Source: Thalassotalea sediminis (GTDB taxonomy: Bacteria > Pseudomonadota > Gammaproteobacteria > Enterobacterales > Alteromonadaceae). Taken from it: 64,000 nt of DNA. The stretch lies in contig NZ_AP027361.1 of NCBI RefSeq assembly GCF_030295915.1, positions 1,736,001-1,800,000 on the forward strand. The letters run 5' to 3'. Below are positions 43,705-53,630 of the stretch, in pieces; the first letter of the stretch is position 1; each line of letters starts with the position of its first letter. A program made the position numbers and the translations under genes. The notes under the pieces are model-generated. The model worked only from the letters and a program-made list of their open reading frames with translations. It ran no database searches and was not told the origin of the DNA.

Positions 43705-46461
43705 ATGACACCAAAGCAAATTAGTCTGGTACAGGAAAGTTGGAAAAATGTCTTACCAATTGCCCCTCAGGCAGCTGAAATTTTTTACAGTAATTTATTT
43801 GAGTTAGATCCATCGTTAAAACCTATGTTTAAAAACGATATGAAAGCTCAAGGTAAAAAATTAATGGCAATGTTAGATACCGCAGTAAAACTTTTGAATG
43901 AACCCGATAAATTGCTACCAGCGGTAGAAAAGTTAGGTGAGGGACACGTTAAGTATGGTGTAAAACCTGAGCATTACGACACGGTTGGAGAAGCGTTAAT
44001 TAAAACGTTGGAAATTGGATTAGGTGATGACTTTAAAGCGCCCGTTAAGCGAGCTTGGCTCGCAGTTTATAAAAAACTATCGACAACCATGATTGCAGCT
44101 GCGAATGCAGTAGATGAAAAAGATAACTCGACAAGGAAACCTAAAGCTATGAACCGTAAAACTGACGACCAAGGGCTATTTATTAGTGCTGCGATAGAGC
44201 AGTCTGGCACTGCTTTTATGATGATAGATCGAGACTTCATTGTTAATTATGTTAATGAATCCACGATGAAATTATTGAAAAAGCATGAAGCTATATTTCA
44301 ACAAAAATGGCCAGGTTTTAAAGCAGAGAAAGATGAAATTTTGGGTACATGTATTGATGTTTTTCATGTTAACCCAGAACATCAACGTAAACTATTATCT
44401 GATCCAAGTAACCTGCCTTATGTTACTGATATTACAATTGAACACTTGATAATAGAGTTGAATGTAACGGCGATAAATGATGCAGAGGGTAATTATATAG
44501 GTAATTCGTTGGAGTGGAGTGATGTCACCGCAACAAGGGCTGCTGAAGATAAAGCGGCACAATTACAAGGTGCTATAGATCAATCTGGCACGCCTAGTAT
44601 GCTTATTGATCGAGATTTCAATATTACTTATGCCAACTACGCGACACTAGCACTTTTGAAAAAACATGAGGCGACCTTTGCTAAAAAATGGCCAGGTTTT
44701 AAAGCAGATGAAGAATCAATTCTAGGTACCTGTATCGATGGTTTTCATAAAAACCCAGCACATCAACGCGAGTTATTAAGTGATCCTAATAACCTGCCTT
44801 TTAAAACTGATATTAGAATCGAACACCTGATCTTTGAATTGAATGTAACAGCAGTGATGGATGTGCGTGGTAATTACATTGGTAATAGCCTTGAGTGGCA
44901 AGACGTCACGGTAGCACGCGCAAAATCAGTTGAAGTAGGGCGTTTAACATCTGCGGTAGAAGGCATGTCGACTAATTTAATGATGGCTGATTTACAAGGC
45001 AATATTGTTTATGCAAATCCCGCTGTAAAAGCAATGCTTAGAAGGCGCGAAACTAGGTTAAGAGCAGTTTTACCGTCATTTAGTGTAGACACTATGATTG
45101 GTACCAATTTTGATAGTTTTCATCAAAACCCCGCACATCAACAAAACTTGCTTGGTAACCCTGATAATTTACCTTATAAAACGGAAATATCAGTGACAGG
45201 GTTAACTTTTGAACTTATTGCTATAGCGTTAAAAGATGAAGATGGTAATCACGTAGGAACCGCCGTTCAATGGCTAGATTTGACCGAAGAAAGAGATGCG
45301 CAAAATCAAGTAGAGAAGCTGATTAACGACGCGATTTCAGGAAAGTTAGATAGTCGTATTGCCACAGAAGAATACTCGGGCTTCATGAAAGGCTTAGGTG
45401 AGTCAATTAATAATTTGATGAATGCGATTGTTGAGCCAATCACTGAGGCAATTAATGTTGCGCAAGCACTTTCTGATGGCGATCTTACGCAAACTATGGA
45501 TGGTGAATATGCAGGTGAGTTTTTAGCCTTATCGAATGCCATGAATGGTTCTATTAATAATTTAAATAATATGGTGGACGCAATTAGAGCTGCTTCGACT
45601 AATGTATTCGATTCTGCGAGAGAAATAGCTGAAGGCAACAACGAACTAAGCCACCGTACAGAGTCCCAAGCTTCTAGCCTTGAAGAAACAGCATCGGCAA
45701 TGGAAGAAATTACCAGTACTGTTCAACAAAACGCCGATAATGCCACTGAAGCGAGTAAGCTGTCGCTCGAAGTTATGGATAAAGCGACAAATGGTGGTGC
45801 TGTTGTTAAAAATGCCATTACAGCAATGAGTGATATTAATAAGTCGAGTAAGAAAATTGCCGACATTATAAGTGTTATTGATGAAATTGCTTTTCAAACG
45901 AATTTGTTGGCGCTTAATGCCGCGGTTGAGGCTGCAAGGGCTGGTGAACAAGGTAGAGGCTTTGCTGTGGTAGCTGCAGAAGTACGTAACTTAGCACAGC
46001 GTTCAGCTGGTGCTGCAAAAGAGATTAAAGGCTTAATTAATGACAGTGTTGAAGCTGTAGGTCAAGGTACCAAGCTTGTAGACGAAACAGGACAAACGTT
46101 TACAGAACTTGTGTCATCTATCGAAGAAGTTGGCAAAATGATCAGTGATATTGATAGTGCAGGTAAAGAGCAGGCTGCCGGTATAGGTGAAGTGAGTGCA
46201 GCTGTCAGTCAAATGGATGAAATGACGCAGCAAAATGCAGCCTTGGTTGAAGAAGCTGCTGCTTCGAGTAAATCAATGGAAGACCAAGCACAAAGCTTAT
46301 TAGAACAAGTTTCTTTCTTTAACAACAATGAGCATGAAGCAGCGCCAGCCAATGTTGCGCCAGTAACTCGCATTACGCGAAAAGCGATCGAAAAACCGGC
46401 GACTAAAGCGCGGGTGAGACGTGATCCAATTGCGTCTGATCAGGAATGGGAAGAGTTTTAA
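43705..46461 (+). CDS. Soluble globin-PAS-PAS-PAS chemoreceptor
   Basis: 918 residues, no membrane helix. The N-terminal globin domain (about 1-140) is of the flavohaemoglobin/Vitreoscilla type with CD1 Phe42 (KPMF) and proximal His81 (GEGHVKYGV). Three related PAS domains (about 150-275, 285-405, 410-530) each have CIDxFHxNPxHQ-like or [11 protein letters not shown] blocks. A HAMP-like linker and the MCP signalling tip ([31 protein letters not shown]) follow. It ends in EWEEF, an xWxxF pentapeptide that tethers CheR and CheB. The likely role is to sense O2, NO or another haem ligand and control the CheA of this cluster. AAAGGAGC precedes the ATG. Confidence 0.95.
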   Translation: MTPKQISLVQESWKNVLPIAPQAAEIFYSNLFELDPSLKPMFKNDMKAQGKKLMAMLDTAVKLLNEPDKLLPAVEKLGEGHVKYGVKPEHYDTVGEALIKTLEIGLGDDFKAPVKRAWLAVYKKLSTTMIAAANAVDEKDNSTRKPKAMNRKTDDQGLFISAAIEQSGTAFMMIDRDFIVNYVNESTMKLLKKHEAIFQQKWPGFKAEKDEILGTCIDVFHVNPEHQRKLLSDPSNLPYVTDITIEHLIIELNVTAINDAEGNYIGNSLEWSDVTATRAAEDKAAQLQGAIDQSGTPSMLIDRDFNITYANYATLALLKKHEATFAKKWPGFKADEESILGTCIDGFHKNPAHQRELLSDPNNLPFKTDIRIEHLIFELNVTAVMDVRGNYIGNSLEWQDVTVARAKSVEVGRLTSAVEGMSTNLMMADLQGNIVYANPAVKAMLRRRETRLRAVLPSFSVDTMIGTNFDSFHQNPAHQQNLLGNPDNLPYKTEISVTGLTFELIAIALKDEDGNHVGTAVQWLDLTEERDAQNQVEKLINDAISGKLDSRIATEEYSGFMKGLGESINNLMNAIVEPITEAINVAQALSDGDLTQTMDGEYAGEFLALSNAMNGSINNLNNMVDAIRAASTNVFDSAREIAEGNNELSHRTESQASSLEETASAMEEITSTVQQNADNATEASKLSLEVMDKATNGGAVVKNAITAMSDINKSSKKIADIISVIDEIAFQTNLLALNAAVEAARAGEQGRGFAVVAAEVRNLAQRSAGAAKEIKGLINDSVEAVGQGTKLVDETGQTFTELVSSIEEVGKMISDIDSAGKEQAAGIGEVSAAVSQMDEMTQQNAALVEEAAASSKSMEDQAQSLLEQVSFFNNNEHEAAPANVAPVTRITRKAIEKPATKARVRRDPIASDQEWEEF

Positions 46462-46470
46462 GCGGCATCT

Positions 46471-47316
46471 ATGAGTCAAGTTAGGGAGAAGGCGTTTAGG
46501 TTGACGGATAAAGAATTCAATTTTATCTGTCAATTTGTCTACCAAAACACGGGAATTGTGCTCAACGATAGTAAGCGAGAGATGGTTTATCGTCGTTTAA
46601 CGCGAATTGTCAGAGAACGTAAATTGCCGTCTTTTAGTGATTACTGTCGTTTATTGAGAGATAACAGTGAACAAGAAACGCCGTTCTTTATTAATGCGAT
46701 CACGACTAATTTAACAAGTTTTTTTAGAGAAAAGCACCACTTTGATTATTTGTTAAGCCATGAATTGCCTCAGCTAGTGCAGAAAAATGCTAGCAGTAAA
46801 AGAATACGGATTTGGTCTTCCGCCTGTTCTACAGGTGAAGAGCCGTACAGCATAGCAATGACACTTTATAAAGTGCTGAAGCCTTATTTCTCTTCATGGG
46901 ATGTGAAAGTGCTAGCAACTGATATTGATAGTGAAGTATTGGCAAAAGCTAAATCGGGCATTTATGCACAAAACCGTATCGAGGATTTACCTGACGACTA
47001 TAAGAAAGCGTTTTTTAAACGTGGAACAGGAAAAAATAGCGATAACGTTATAGTTGATGGTTGTATCCAACAGCTTATTACATTCAAACAACTAAATTTA
47101 CTTAATGGTTGGCCTATGTCTGGCCCATTTGATGTGATTTTTTGTCGTAATGTCATTATTTACTTTGATAAACCAACACAACTTGAATTGTTTGAGCGTT
47201 ATTATGAAATGTTAGCACCTGGTGGTTTATTAATACTTGGACACAGCGAAAACTTAGGAAGTTATCAGCAATACTTTACTAATGTGGGGCGAACTATTTT
47301 TCGTAAACCGGAGTAG
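46471..47316 (+). CDS. cheR: Chemotaxis methyltransferase CheR
   Basis: 281 residues. The N-terminal helical domain includes GIVLNDSKREMVYRRLTRI. The SAM-binding domain has IWSSACSTGEEPYSIAM, LATDIDSEVLAKA, VIFCRNVIIYFD and GGLLILGHSE. It methylates receptor glutamates; the receptor next to it ends in a pentapeptide that should dock to the beta-subdomain. The gap to the receptor stop is 9 bases. Confidence 0.96.
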   Translation: MSQVREKAFRLTDKEFNFICQFVYQNTGIVLNDSKREMVYRRLTRIVRERKLPSFSDYCRLLRDNSEQETPFFINAITTNLTSFFREKHHFDYLLSHELPQLVQKNASSKRIRIWSSACSTGEEPYSIAMTLYKVLKPYFSSWDVKVLATDIDSEVLAKAKSGIYAQNRIEDLPDDYKKAFFKRGTGKNSDNVIVDGCIQQLITFKQLNLLNGWPMSGPFDVIFCRNVIIYFDKPTQLELFERYYEMLAPGGLLILGHSENLGSYQQYFTNVGRTIFRKPE

Positions 47317-47340
47317 CAACAATGTATATGGGCAATATTT

Positions 47341-48003
47341 ATGAGCTTAGTTAGCCATCAACATGAGGTACAGCAATGCATCATCCATTGTTTGCCTGAG
47401 TTTGAGCATATTAATCATTACTGGGATAAACACCGACAAACCGTGGTTGCAAAAATACTACCTGGTGAATTTTATATGACTCAGGATAACGTCATGATTG
47501 CTACGACGTTAGGCTCCTGTATTTCAGCATGCATTTGGGATGATAAAGTCGGCTTGGGAGGCATGAATCACTTTATGTTACCGCTGACAGATAAAGAAGC
47601 TCATGAAGTAGATTGGGGACAAAGAGGGCAAGCGAGTGATGCGACGAGGTATGGTAATTTTGCTATGGAACACCTCGTTAATACCATATTGAAAAACGGT
47701 GGCCGAAGAATAAATTTACGCGCTAAGGTTTTTGGTGGCGGTAAGGTATTAAAGCAAATGTCAGATGTCGGACAAAAAAATATTACCTTTGTTTTAGATT
47801 ACTTAGAGAAAGAAAACATAAAAATACTGGGATCAGATATCGGCTCATATTACCCAAGAAAAGTATTGTTTGATCCGAAAAGCGGCCGCGCGTTTGTCAA
47901 GAAACTTGATAATTTACATAACGATACAATTGCCAAGCGTGAAACTAATTACAGGTCTAGTATTGATACACAACAGGTTGATGGTGAAATTGAACTCTTT
48001 TAA
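47341..48003 (+). CDS. cheD: Chemoreceptor deamidase CheD
   Basis: 220 residues. The CheD core has ATTLGSCISACIWD with the catalytic Cys, GGMNHFMLP with the catalytic His, and RINLRAKVFGGGKVLKQM. It deamidates receptor glutamines and can help CheC-type control, though no cheC is seen here. The C-terminus ends in VDGEIELF, an acidic ELF tail that recurs in two other proteins of the cluster. An earlier in-frame start is not evident. Confidence 0.95.
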   Translation: MSLVSHQHEVQQCIIHCLPEFEHINHYWDKHRQTVVAKILPGEFYMTQDNVMIATTLGSCISACIWDDKVGLGGMNHFMLPLTDKEAHEVDWGQRGQASDATRYGNFAMEHLVNTILKNGGRRINLRAKVFGGGKVLKQMSDVGQKNITFVLDYLEKENIKILGSDIGSYYPRKVLFDPKSGRAFVKKLDNLHNDTIAKRETNYRSSIDTQQVDGEIELF

Positions 48004-48014
48004 AGGTTGTATTA

Positions 48015-49103
48015 ATGAATAAAATCAAAGTGCTAGTCATTGATGATTCGTCCGTTATACGCAATATAGTGACAGAAATTCTAAACCAAGACGAGTTCAT
48101 TGAGGTTGTAGGCGAGGCGAAAGATCCTTTTGATGCTCGCGAGAAAATTAAATTGTTAAACCCTGATGTGTTAACACTTGATGTTGAAATGCCCAAAATG
48201 GATGGGATTACATTTTTAAGTAATTTGATGCGGTTAAGACCAATGCCTGTCGTAATGTTATCGACGTTGACTACACATGGCGCCGATATAACGTTAGAAG
48301 CACTTGAATTAGGTGCTGTAGACTTTATTGCCAAACCTACCTTTGAGGAATTATTAAGTAGCAAAGACAGTTTTGAAACCTTGTTACTGGAAAAAGTTAA
48401 ATCTGCTGTAGCGGTAGATCAAAAAAACTATGCGTTAGCAAAAGCTTCTCTGAAGCGAGAAGGAAACACTGCGATTCGCTTTACAGGTGTTAAAAGAGCG
48501 AATCATCTTATTGCGATAGGTGCATCTACTGGCGGTACTGAAGCGATTAAACAGGTTTTAATGTCTATGCCTTCTAATGCACCGGGTATTGTAATAACAC
48601 AGCACATTCCTAAAACATTCAGTGAAAGGTTCGCCAACCGATTAAATGAATGTTGTGAGATTCAAGTACAAGAAGCCAAGCATGGCCAAAAAATAAAGGA
48701 CGGTAACGCCTATATATCGCCAGGTGATCTACACTTAACTATTGCTCATAAAGGTGGAGGTTTATTCTGTGTACTAGAAGATTCACCACCGGTTAATCGT
48801 CATAAACCATCGGTTGACGTATTGTTTTCCTCATTAGTAGACATTGCTGATAATGTGCAAGCGGTATTACTAACTGGGATGGGACAAGATGGCGCGCAAG
48901 GTATGTTGTCTTTAAAAAAATTGGGTGCAAGAACGGTCATTCAAGATAAAAAAAGTAGTCTTATTTGGGGCATGCCAGGCAGTGCTTATCGTTTAAATGC
49001 ACAGTGCGAAGCGTTTGATTTAAACGAGATTGCTAGACAACTTTTAATGTATGCAGGTTTAGATCGTATCAAAATGCAGGAGATGTACCCTCATGATCAA
49101 TAG
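48015..49103 (+). CDS. cheB: Chemotaxis methylesterase CheB
   Basis: 362 residues. The receiver domain has Asp56 (LTLDVEMPKMDG). The methylesterase domain has the catalytic Ser in IGASTGGTEAI, His in TQHIPKTFSERF and Asp in GMGQDGAQGM. It removes methyl groups from receptors and sets adaptation with CheR. The start follows AAAGG, 11 bases after cheD, and the gene overlaps the next by 11 bases. Confidence 0.96.
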   Translation: MNKIKVLVIDDSSVIRNIVTEILNQDEFIEVVGEAKDPFDAREKIKLLNPDVLTLDVEMPKMDGITFLSNLMRLRPMPVVMLSTLTTHGADITLEALELGAVDFIAKPTFEELLSSKDSFETLLLEKVKSAVAVDQKNYALAKASLKREGNTAIRFTGVKRANHLIAIGASTGGTEAIKQVLMSMPSNAPGIVITQHIPKTFSERFANRLNECCEIQVQEAKHGQKIKDGNAYISPGDLHLTIAHKGGGLFCVLEDSPPVNRHKPSVDVLFSSLVDIADNVQAVLLTGMGQDGAQGMLSLKKLGARTVIQDKKSSLIWGMPGSAYRLNAQCEAFDLNEIARQLLMYAGLDRIKMQEMYPHDQ

Positions 49104-50274
49104 AGAACCTCTATTTATTTCATTGTTACTGTCAACAATATTATTGAGTATTAATTTACTGCTATTGAACTGGGGAATACTCAGCATTTTATGTTTGGCC
49201 ACAAATTTTATTTGTTTAATGGGGCTGTTTTGGCTAGAAAAACAGCAAGAAAAAGTTACGTTAGCGCATAAGACGCCACAGATTATACACGATGACGCTT
49301 CGATTAAAGATGCTTTGAATAAAGTTGAGCAAGTTATTGAGTTACAAGTAAGTGTTATAGAAAAAGAAATCTCTCGTACTAAAACATTGGTGAAAGATGC
49401 CGTCGCAGGTATTTCTGATAGCTTTCATTATTTGCAAAGTCTTAGTGTTGAGCAACAACAAATGATTAATTCAGTATTAGAGAATAGCCAAGGTATCGGA
49501 GATGATCATTCAACGACGTTGGAAGAGTTTGTTCTAGATTCTGGTAAAACATTAGAAAGTTTTGTTGAAGTGATTGTTAATACGAGTAAGCAAAGTTTAC
49601 AAACGATGTCTTATACTGATGACATGGTTGAACAATTTGACGGTATTTTTAACTTGATCAGTCAGGTTGAGAACTTAGCAAGTCAAACGAATTTGTTAGC
49701 GCTTAACGCTGCTATAGAAGCTGCACGTGCGGGTGAAGCTGGGAGAGGTTTTGCGGTAGTTGCTAATGAAGTGAGAACGCTGTCTGTTAGCTCAACCGAA
49801 CTAAACAATGATATACGTCTGCAAATAAGTGATGCAAAAGCCATTATTGAGAAATTGCGAGGTTCTGTTGAACAAATGGCTTCTGCGGATATGACATCGA
49901 CCTTAGAAGCTAAGAACAATGTCAGTGTCATGATGCAGCAAGTGCGAGATATGAACGAGCAAAGTGCGCACATCGTTGAAGAACTGGCTACAATTTCACC
50001 AAAAATTTCAGAGACGGTAGCATTAGCGGTAAGATCACTACAGTTTGAAGATTTAACCTATCAATCTTTAGCGTCACTTGAGCATAATCTAGCGAGTTTA
50101 AAACAATTATCTACGCGTATTGAATCATTTGATGCGCAAAGTGATGATGCGTCTAGTCAACTAATTGCACTCGCAAATGATTGTCAAACTATTATCGACA
50201 ATACACATGAAATGGATAGTAAACGCAGTGTTTCTCAGTCTTCAATGGATGAAGGCGATGTAGAATTATTTTAA
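49093..50274 (+). CDS. Membrane-anchored minimal chemoreceptor
   Basis: 393 residues. Two adjacent hydrophobic helices (about 8-30 and 34-52) form a hairpin with almost no periplasmic loop. A helical cytoplasmic rod and a signalling tip follow ([37 protein letters not shown]). There is no ligand-binding domain, and the rod is short compared with a full receptor. It ends in EGDVELF. It may work as a signalling adaptor or membrane sensor within the cluster. It overlaps cheB by 11 bases. Confidence 0.92.
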   Translation: MINREPLFISLLLSTILLSINLLLLNWGILSILCLATNFICLMGLFWLEKQQEKVTLAHKTPQIIHDDASIKDALNKVEQVIELQVSVIEKEISRTKTLVKDAVAGISDSFHYLQSLSVEQQQMINSVLENSQGIGDDHSTTLEEFVLDSGKTLESFVEVIVNTSKQSLQTMSYTDDMVEQFDGIFNLISQVENLASQTNLLALNAAIEAARAGEAGRGFAVVANEVRTLSVSSTELNNDIRLQISDAKAIIEKLRGSVEQMASADMTSTLEAKNNVSVMMQQVRDMNEQSAHIVEELATISPKISETVALAVRSLQFEDLTYQSLASLEHNLASLKQLSTRIESFDAQSDDASSQLIALANDCQTIIDNTHEMDSKRSVSQSSMDEGDVELF

Positions 50275-50295
50275 GTAACCGATGTAGGAATTAAA

Positions 50296-50604
50296 ATGAA
50301 CGTAAAAAAACAAGTGTCAGCCGATAACAAAACAATCACCATTTCGATCGATGATCGATTTGACTTTTCTTTGCATCAACAATTTAAAGAAGCTTATGTT
50401 GATGCAAATGAGTCAGGTACTTCATTTATACTCGATTTGTCAGGTACTTCATATATGGATAGCTCGGCTTTAGGGATGATTTTGTTATTAAAAGACCACG
50501 CAGAAAAGGTGACAGGGCAGTTGAAAATCGTAAACCCTAATGAAGCCGTTAATAAGATTTTAGAAATTGCGCAATTTCATCGATTAATGACCATAGAGCT
50601 CTAA
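50296..50604 (+). CDS. STAS-domain anti-sigma-factor antagonist (partner-switch)
   Basis: 102 residues. The fold is ITISIDDRFDFSLHQQFKEAY, and the phospho-acceptor region LSGTSYMDSSALGMILLLKDH carries the usual Ser in DSSALG. It lies one base before the REC-PP2C-HATPase gene, the usual arrangement of a partner-switch pair (HsbA/HsbR in Pseudomonas aeruginosa, CrsA/CrsR in Shewanella). It should be phosphorylated by the HATPase domain and dephosphorylated by the PP2C domain of that neighbour. Confidence 0.93.
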   Translation: MNVKKQVSADNKTITISIDDRFDFSLHQQFKEAYVDANESGTSFILDLSGTSYMDSSALGMILLLKDHAEKVTGQLKIVNPNEAVNKILEIAQFHRLMTIEL

Positions 50605-50605
50605 C

Positions 50606-52330
50606 ATGAATGAAGCGTTCGGTAACGAGAAACTTGCTTTAGTTGTTGATGACTCTGAAATGCAATGCAAAGTGTTAGGGATATTGTTAAAAGAAGAAGG
50701 CTACCGAGTATTAAGTGCAAATGATGGTGCGCAAGGTGTTTCAATGTATATCAAATATCAACCTGATTTGGTATTGATGGACATTAATATGCCAATAATG
50801 AATGGTCATGAAGCGGCAAGAAAAATAAAAGCATTGTCTAAAGATAATAGCCTTTGCCCGTTGATCTTTATTACCAGTATGGCGACTGATCAGGCTTATA
50901 TCGACAGTATAGAAGCGGGCGGCGATGGTATTTTAGTGAGACCCTTTTCACCTGAAGTGTTTAAAGCAAAAATAAAGTCAATTCAACGTATTAGCGATCT
51001 AATATTAAAGAATAAAGCCTTGCAACAAGCGCAACAAAAGGATGCAGAACTGGCTGAGCAATTGATGTCAGGTGTTATAGAGTCTAGGAATTATGCAAGG
51101 GATAAAATTGGTATTCTTAAAAAGGCCGCAACGTTATTTAGTGGCGATATTCAACTGACAGCGCTATGCCCTAATGGTGATGTTAATGTGATGCTAGGCG
51201 ACTTTACTGGTCATGGATTACGTTCATCAATAGGGGCAATACCGTTGTCTGAAACGTTTAGAACGATGACGAAGAAGGGGTTTTCTTTAATAGAAATTAT
51301 TAGTCAGGTTAATCAACAATTACATCAACTTTTACCGCCTGATCTTTTTCTCGCTGCGGCTTTTGTAACAGTATCAAGTAATGACAATACGGTTTATATT
51401 TTTAATGCTGGCATACCTGACGTTTATATTTTTGGTCAGTCAGGCAGCATTAAGCACCGCGTTTCATCAAATCATCCCCCTATAGGTGTTATGCCTGCAT
51501 TATTAGACGATATTGGGTTAAGTGTTTTTTCTGTCGCGGAAACAGACCGTGTGGTATTGATCAGCGATGGTATTGTTGAAGCGCGAAATGCACAGGGCGA
51601 AATGTATGAATTCGAACGTTTTGAACAGGCTGCTTCCAAAGGGATTATACAAAATAACATTAAGGATGAAGTGTTATCAAGTGTTGAACAATTTTGTCAA
51701 AATATGCAGCAGGAGGACGACATTTCACTTATTGATATTCCATGCGATGGGTGGCAACAAACATTTGCTGTTAGTGCAGCTCCTGTAACCGATCAAGGTC
51801 ATGATTATTCATTTGATGTTGAAGCCGCTTGGCAATGGCGTTTGAAGTTGACCGGTAGTCGACTTTCTCATGTTAACCCTATCCCGCTTGCAATGAACCA
51901 AATCCAAGAGATTGAGGGTAATGAAGATCATCTACAAAGTTTATTTACTATCTTAACAGAGCTTTTTGTTAATTCACTAGATCATGGTGTGTTGGGGCTT
52001 GACTCCACAATGAAGTCTTGTGCGGATGGTTTTGCAGAATACTTTATGGAAAGAGAGCGCCGTTTAAAAGTTATAACTGATGGTTTTGTAGAGATTAATT
52101 TGAGTTTTTATCCGAATGCATCGGGTGGTCGTGTCGTTATTGGTATTGCTGATAGTGGTAATGGTTTTAATGTTAATAAATACAATGACATGATTCGTGA
52201 CCATCAAATGCAACAAGAAGAAAGGTCAAAGTTAAGTGGTAGAGGTATTCATTTAGTGAGTCAGCTTTGTGAATCGTTACAATATTTTGACCAGGGAAAT
52301 CAAGTACAAGCAAGTTACGTATGGAATTAA
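50606..52330 (+). CDS. REC-PP2C-HATPase partner-switching regulator (HsbR/CrsR-like)
   Basis: 574 residues. The receiver domain (about 8-125) has VVDDSEMQC and LVLMDINMPIMNG. A helical linker (about 130-165) leads to a SpoIIE/PP2C phosphatase (about 170-375; VMLGDFTGHGLRSSIGA, VLISDGIVEARN) and then a serine-kinase-type HATPase (about 410-574; LTELFVNSLDHGVLG, GIADSGNGFNV, LSGRGIHLV). It fuses kinase and phosphatase for the adjacent STAS protein under control of phosphorylation, as in HsbR and CrsR. Output in those cases is sigma-S or FlgM; here it is not known. Confidence 0.93.
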   Translation: MNEAFGNEKLALVVDDSEMQCKVLGILLKEEGYRVLSANDGAQGVSMYIKYQPDLVLMDINMPIMNGHEAARKIKALSKDNSLCPLIFITSMATDQAYIDSIEAGGDGILVRPFSPEVFKAKIKSIQRISDLILKNKALQQAQQKDAELAEQLMSGVIESRNYARDKIGILKKAATLFSGDIQLTALCPNGDVNVMLGDFTGHGLRSSIGAIPLSETFRTMTKKGFSLIEIISQVNQQLHQLLPPDLFLAAAFVTVSSNDNTVYIFNAGIPDVYIFGQSGSIKHRVSSNHPPIGVMPALLDDIGLSVFSVAETDRVVLISDGIVEARNAQGEMYEFERFEQAASKGIIQNNIKDEVLSSVEQFCQNMQQEDDISLIDIPCDGWQQTFAVSAAPVTDQGHDYSFDVEAAWQWRLKLTGSRLSHVNPIPLAMNQIQEIEGNEDHLQSLFTILTELFVNSLDHGVLGLDSTMKSCADGFAEYFMERERRLKVITDGFVEINLSFYPNASGGRVVIGIADSGNGFNVNKYNDMIRDHQMQQEERSKLSGRGIHLVSQLCESLQYFDQGNQVQASYVWN

Positions 52331-52463
52331 TAGGATGCTATCAATATAAGCAATTAAGTTGGCTATACTGAGGTAAGGCAGGATTCAGCAAATAGCTCAA
52401 TAAATGATGTAATTATCGCCTATTTTTTTATTTTAATGCTATTAAATAAAAAGGAGTTTAAAA

Positions 52464-53630
52464 ATGTCTAAGCCTACAGTGCTGGTGATTGATGATGATA
52501 TTAGTTATTTGGAGTTATTAGCAGAAGCTCTTGAGGATACCTTTCAAGTTGTTACTGCTTCTACGTTATCTCAGGCAGAGTCTTTCGTTCAAGATTATGA
52601 TGTTTTTGATATTGCACTTGTCGATGAGAATATAGGTGAAGAAAAAGGTTCCGCATGGATAAAAAATCACTCTGCAACCGGTAATGTCGCGCGATCATTT
52701 GTTTTATACTCGGGTTTGGCTACTGAAGAAGCTATTTTAAAAGGTTTAGAGTGTGGTGCTGATGACTTTTTAGCAAAACCAATCTCTTTGCTAGCACTTA
52801 CCAATAAACTCGAAAAATTAATCACCTACCAACAGCAGATTAGTCAATTCGAGCATGAGATTTCATCAAAAGAGCATGTCATTAATGTATCAATGGCACA
52901 AGCGTCTAAATATGGTGCCTGTATGCAACTTACTTCACGATTGAATAGTTGCTTTTCTATTGAGAAAATTCGCGATGAAATCTTTTCTTTTTTTTATACC
53001 ATGTCACTAAAGGGGTGTATTGCCTTTTATCCACTAAATAAAGAGGCTGAATACTTTAGCTCAACAAATGGCTTTTGCTCGCCCGTTGAAAAAAGCGTAA
53101 TGGAATTACTAAAGATAAAGCCTAGATTACATCGCTTTGGTAATCGCACCATATTCAATCATCCTTTGGTATCTATTCTTGTTTTAAATTTAGAAGAAGA
53201 CAGTATAGATACTGACATTTATGTTGATGCATTTGCTTCTGTTATTGAGTGCGTGGGCGCGCGAATGGAATTTCTTATTTATAAGGAATCACTTATTAAT
53301 GTACAAGAACAAATCCAGCAGGCTGTGTCAAAAACTAAGAAAATGATTGAAATATCTAAGCATCATAACCAAGAAGTTATGAATGAAATTGTGCAAAGTA
53401 TTGGTATGAGTTTTCATGTTTTAGATATGACGATTGAACAAGAGGAATATTTAACTGAACTCGTTCATAATGCGCTTAAAAAGCATACGCAAGATGATGT
53501 AAACTTTTTTGAAGTTTCAAATTTACTTGATGGTGCATTAGAGAAAGTTGATGAATTAAAAGCATTAAATCGAACAGAAGAAGAGGGAGAGGACGACAAC
53601 GAGTTTAACGATGAAGATGTGTTGTTCTAA
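52464..53630 (+). CDS. Receiver-domain protein with novel C-terminal region
   Basis: 388 residues with AAGGAG upstream. The receiver domain (about 5-120) has VIDDDISY, an Asp in IALVDENIG, Ser in LYSGL and Lys in FLAKPIS, so it looks phosphorylatable. After a coiled coil (about 125-150) comes a domain of about 230 residues that I do not recognise, partly like a GAF or a CheC/CheX-type alpha/beta fold. The acidic tail ends in NDEDVLF. Its stop overlaps the next gene (TAATG), so it probably works with the kinase downstream. Confidence 0.85.
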   Translation: MSKPTVLVIDDDISYLELLAEALEDTFQVVTASTLSQAESFVQDYDVFDIALVDENIGEEKGSAWIKNHSATGNVARSFVLYSGLATEEAILKGLECGADDFLAKPISLLALTNKLEKLITYQQQISQFEHEISSKEHVINVSMAQASKYGACMQLTSRLNSCFSIEKIRDEIFSFFYTMSLKGCIAFYPLNKEAEYFSSTNGFCSPVEKSVMELLKIKPRLHRFGNRTIFNHPLVSILVLNLEEDSIDTDIYVDAFASVIECVGARMEFLIYKESLINVQEQIQQAVSKTKKMIEISKHHNQEVMNEIVQSIGMSFHVLDMTIEQEEYLTELVHNALKKHTQDDVNFFEVSNLLDGALEKVDELKALNRTEEEGEDDNEFNDEDVLF

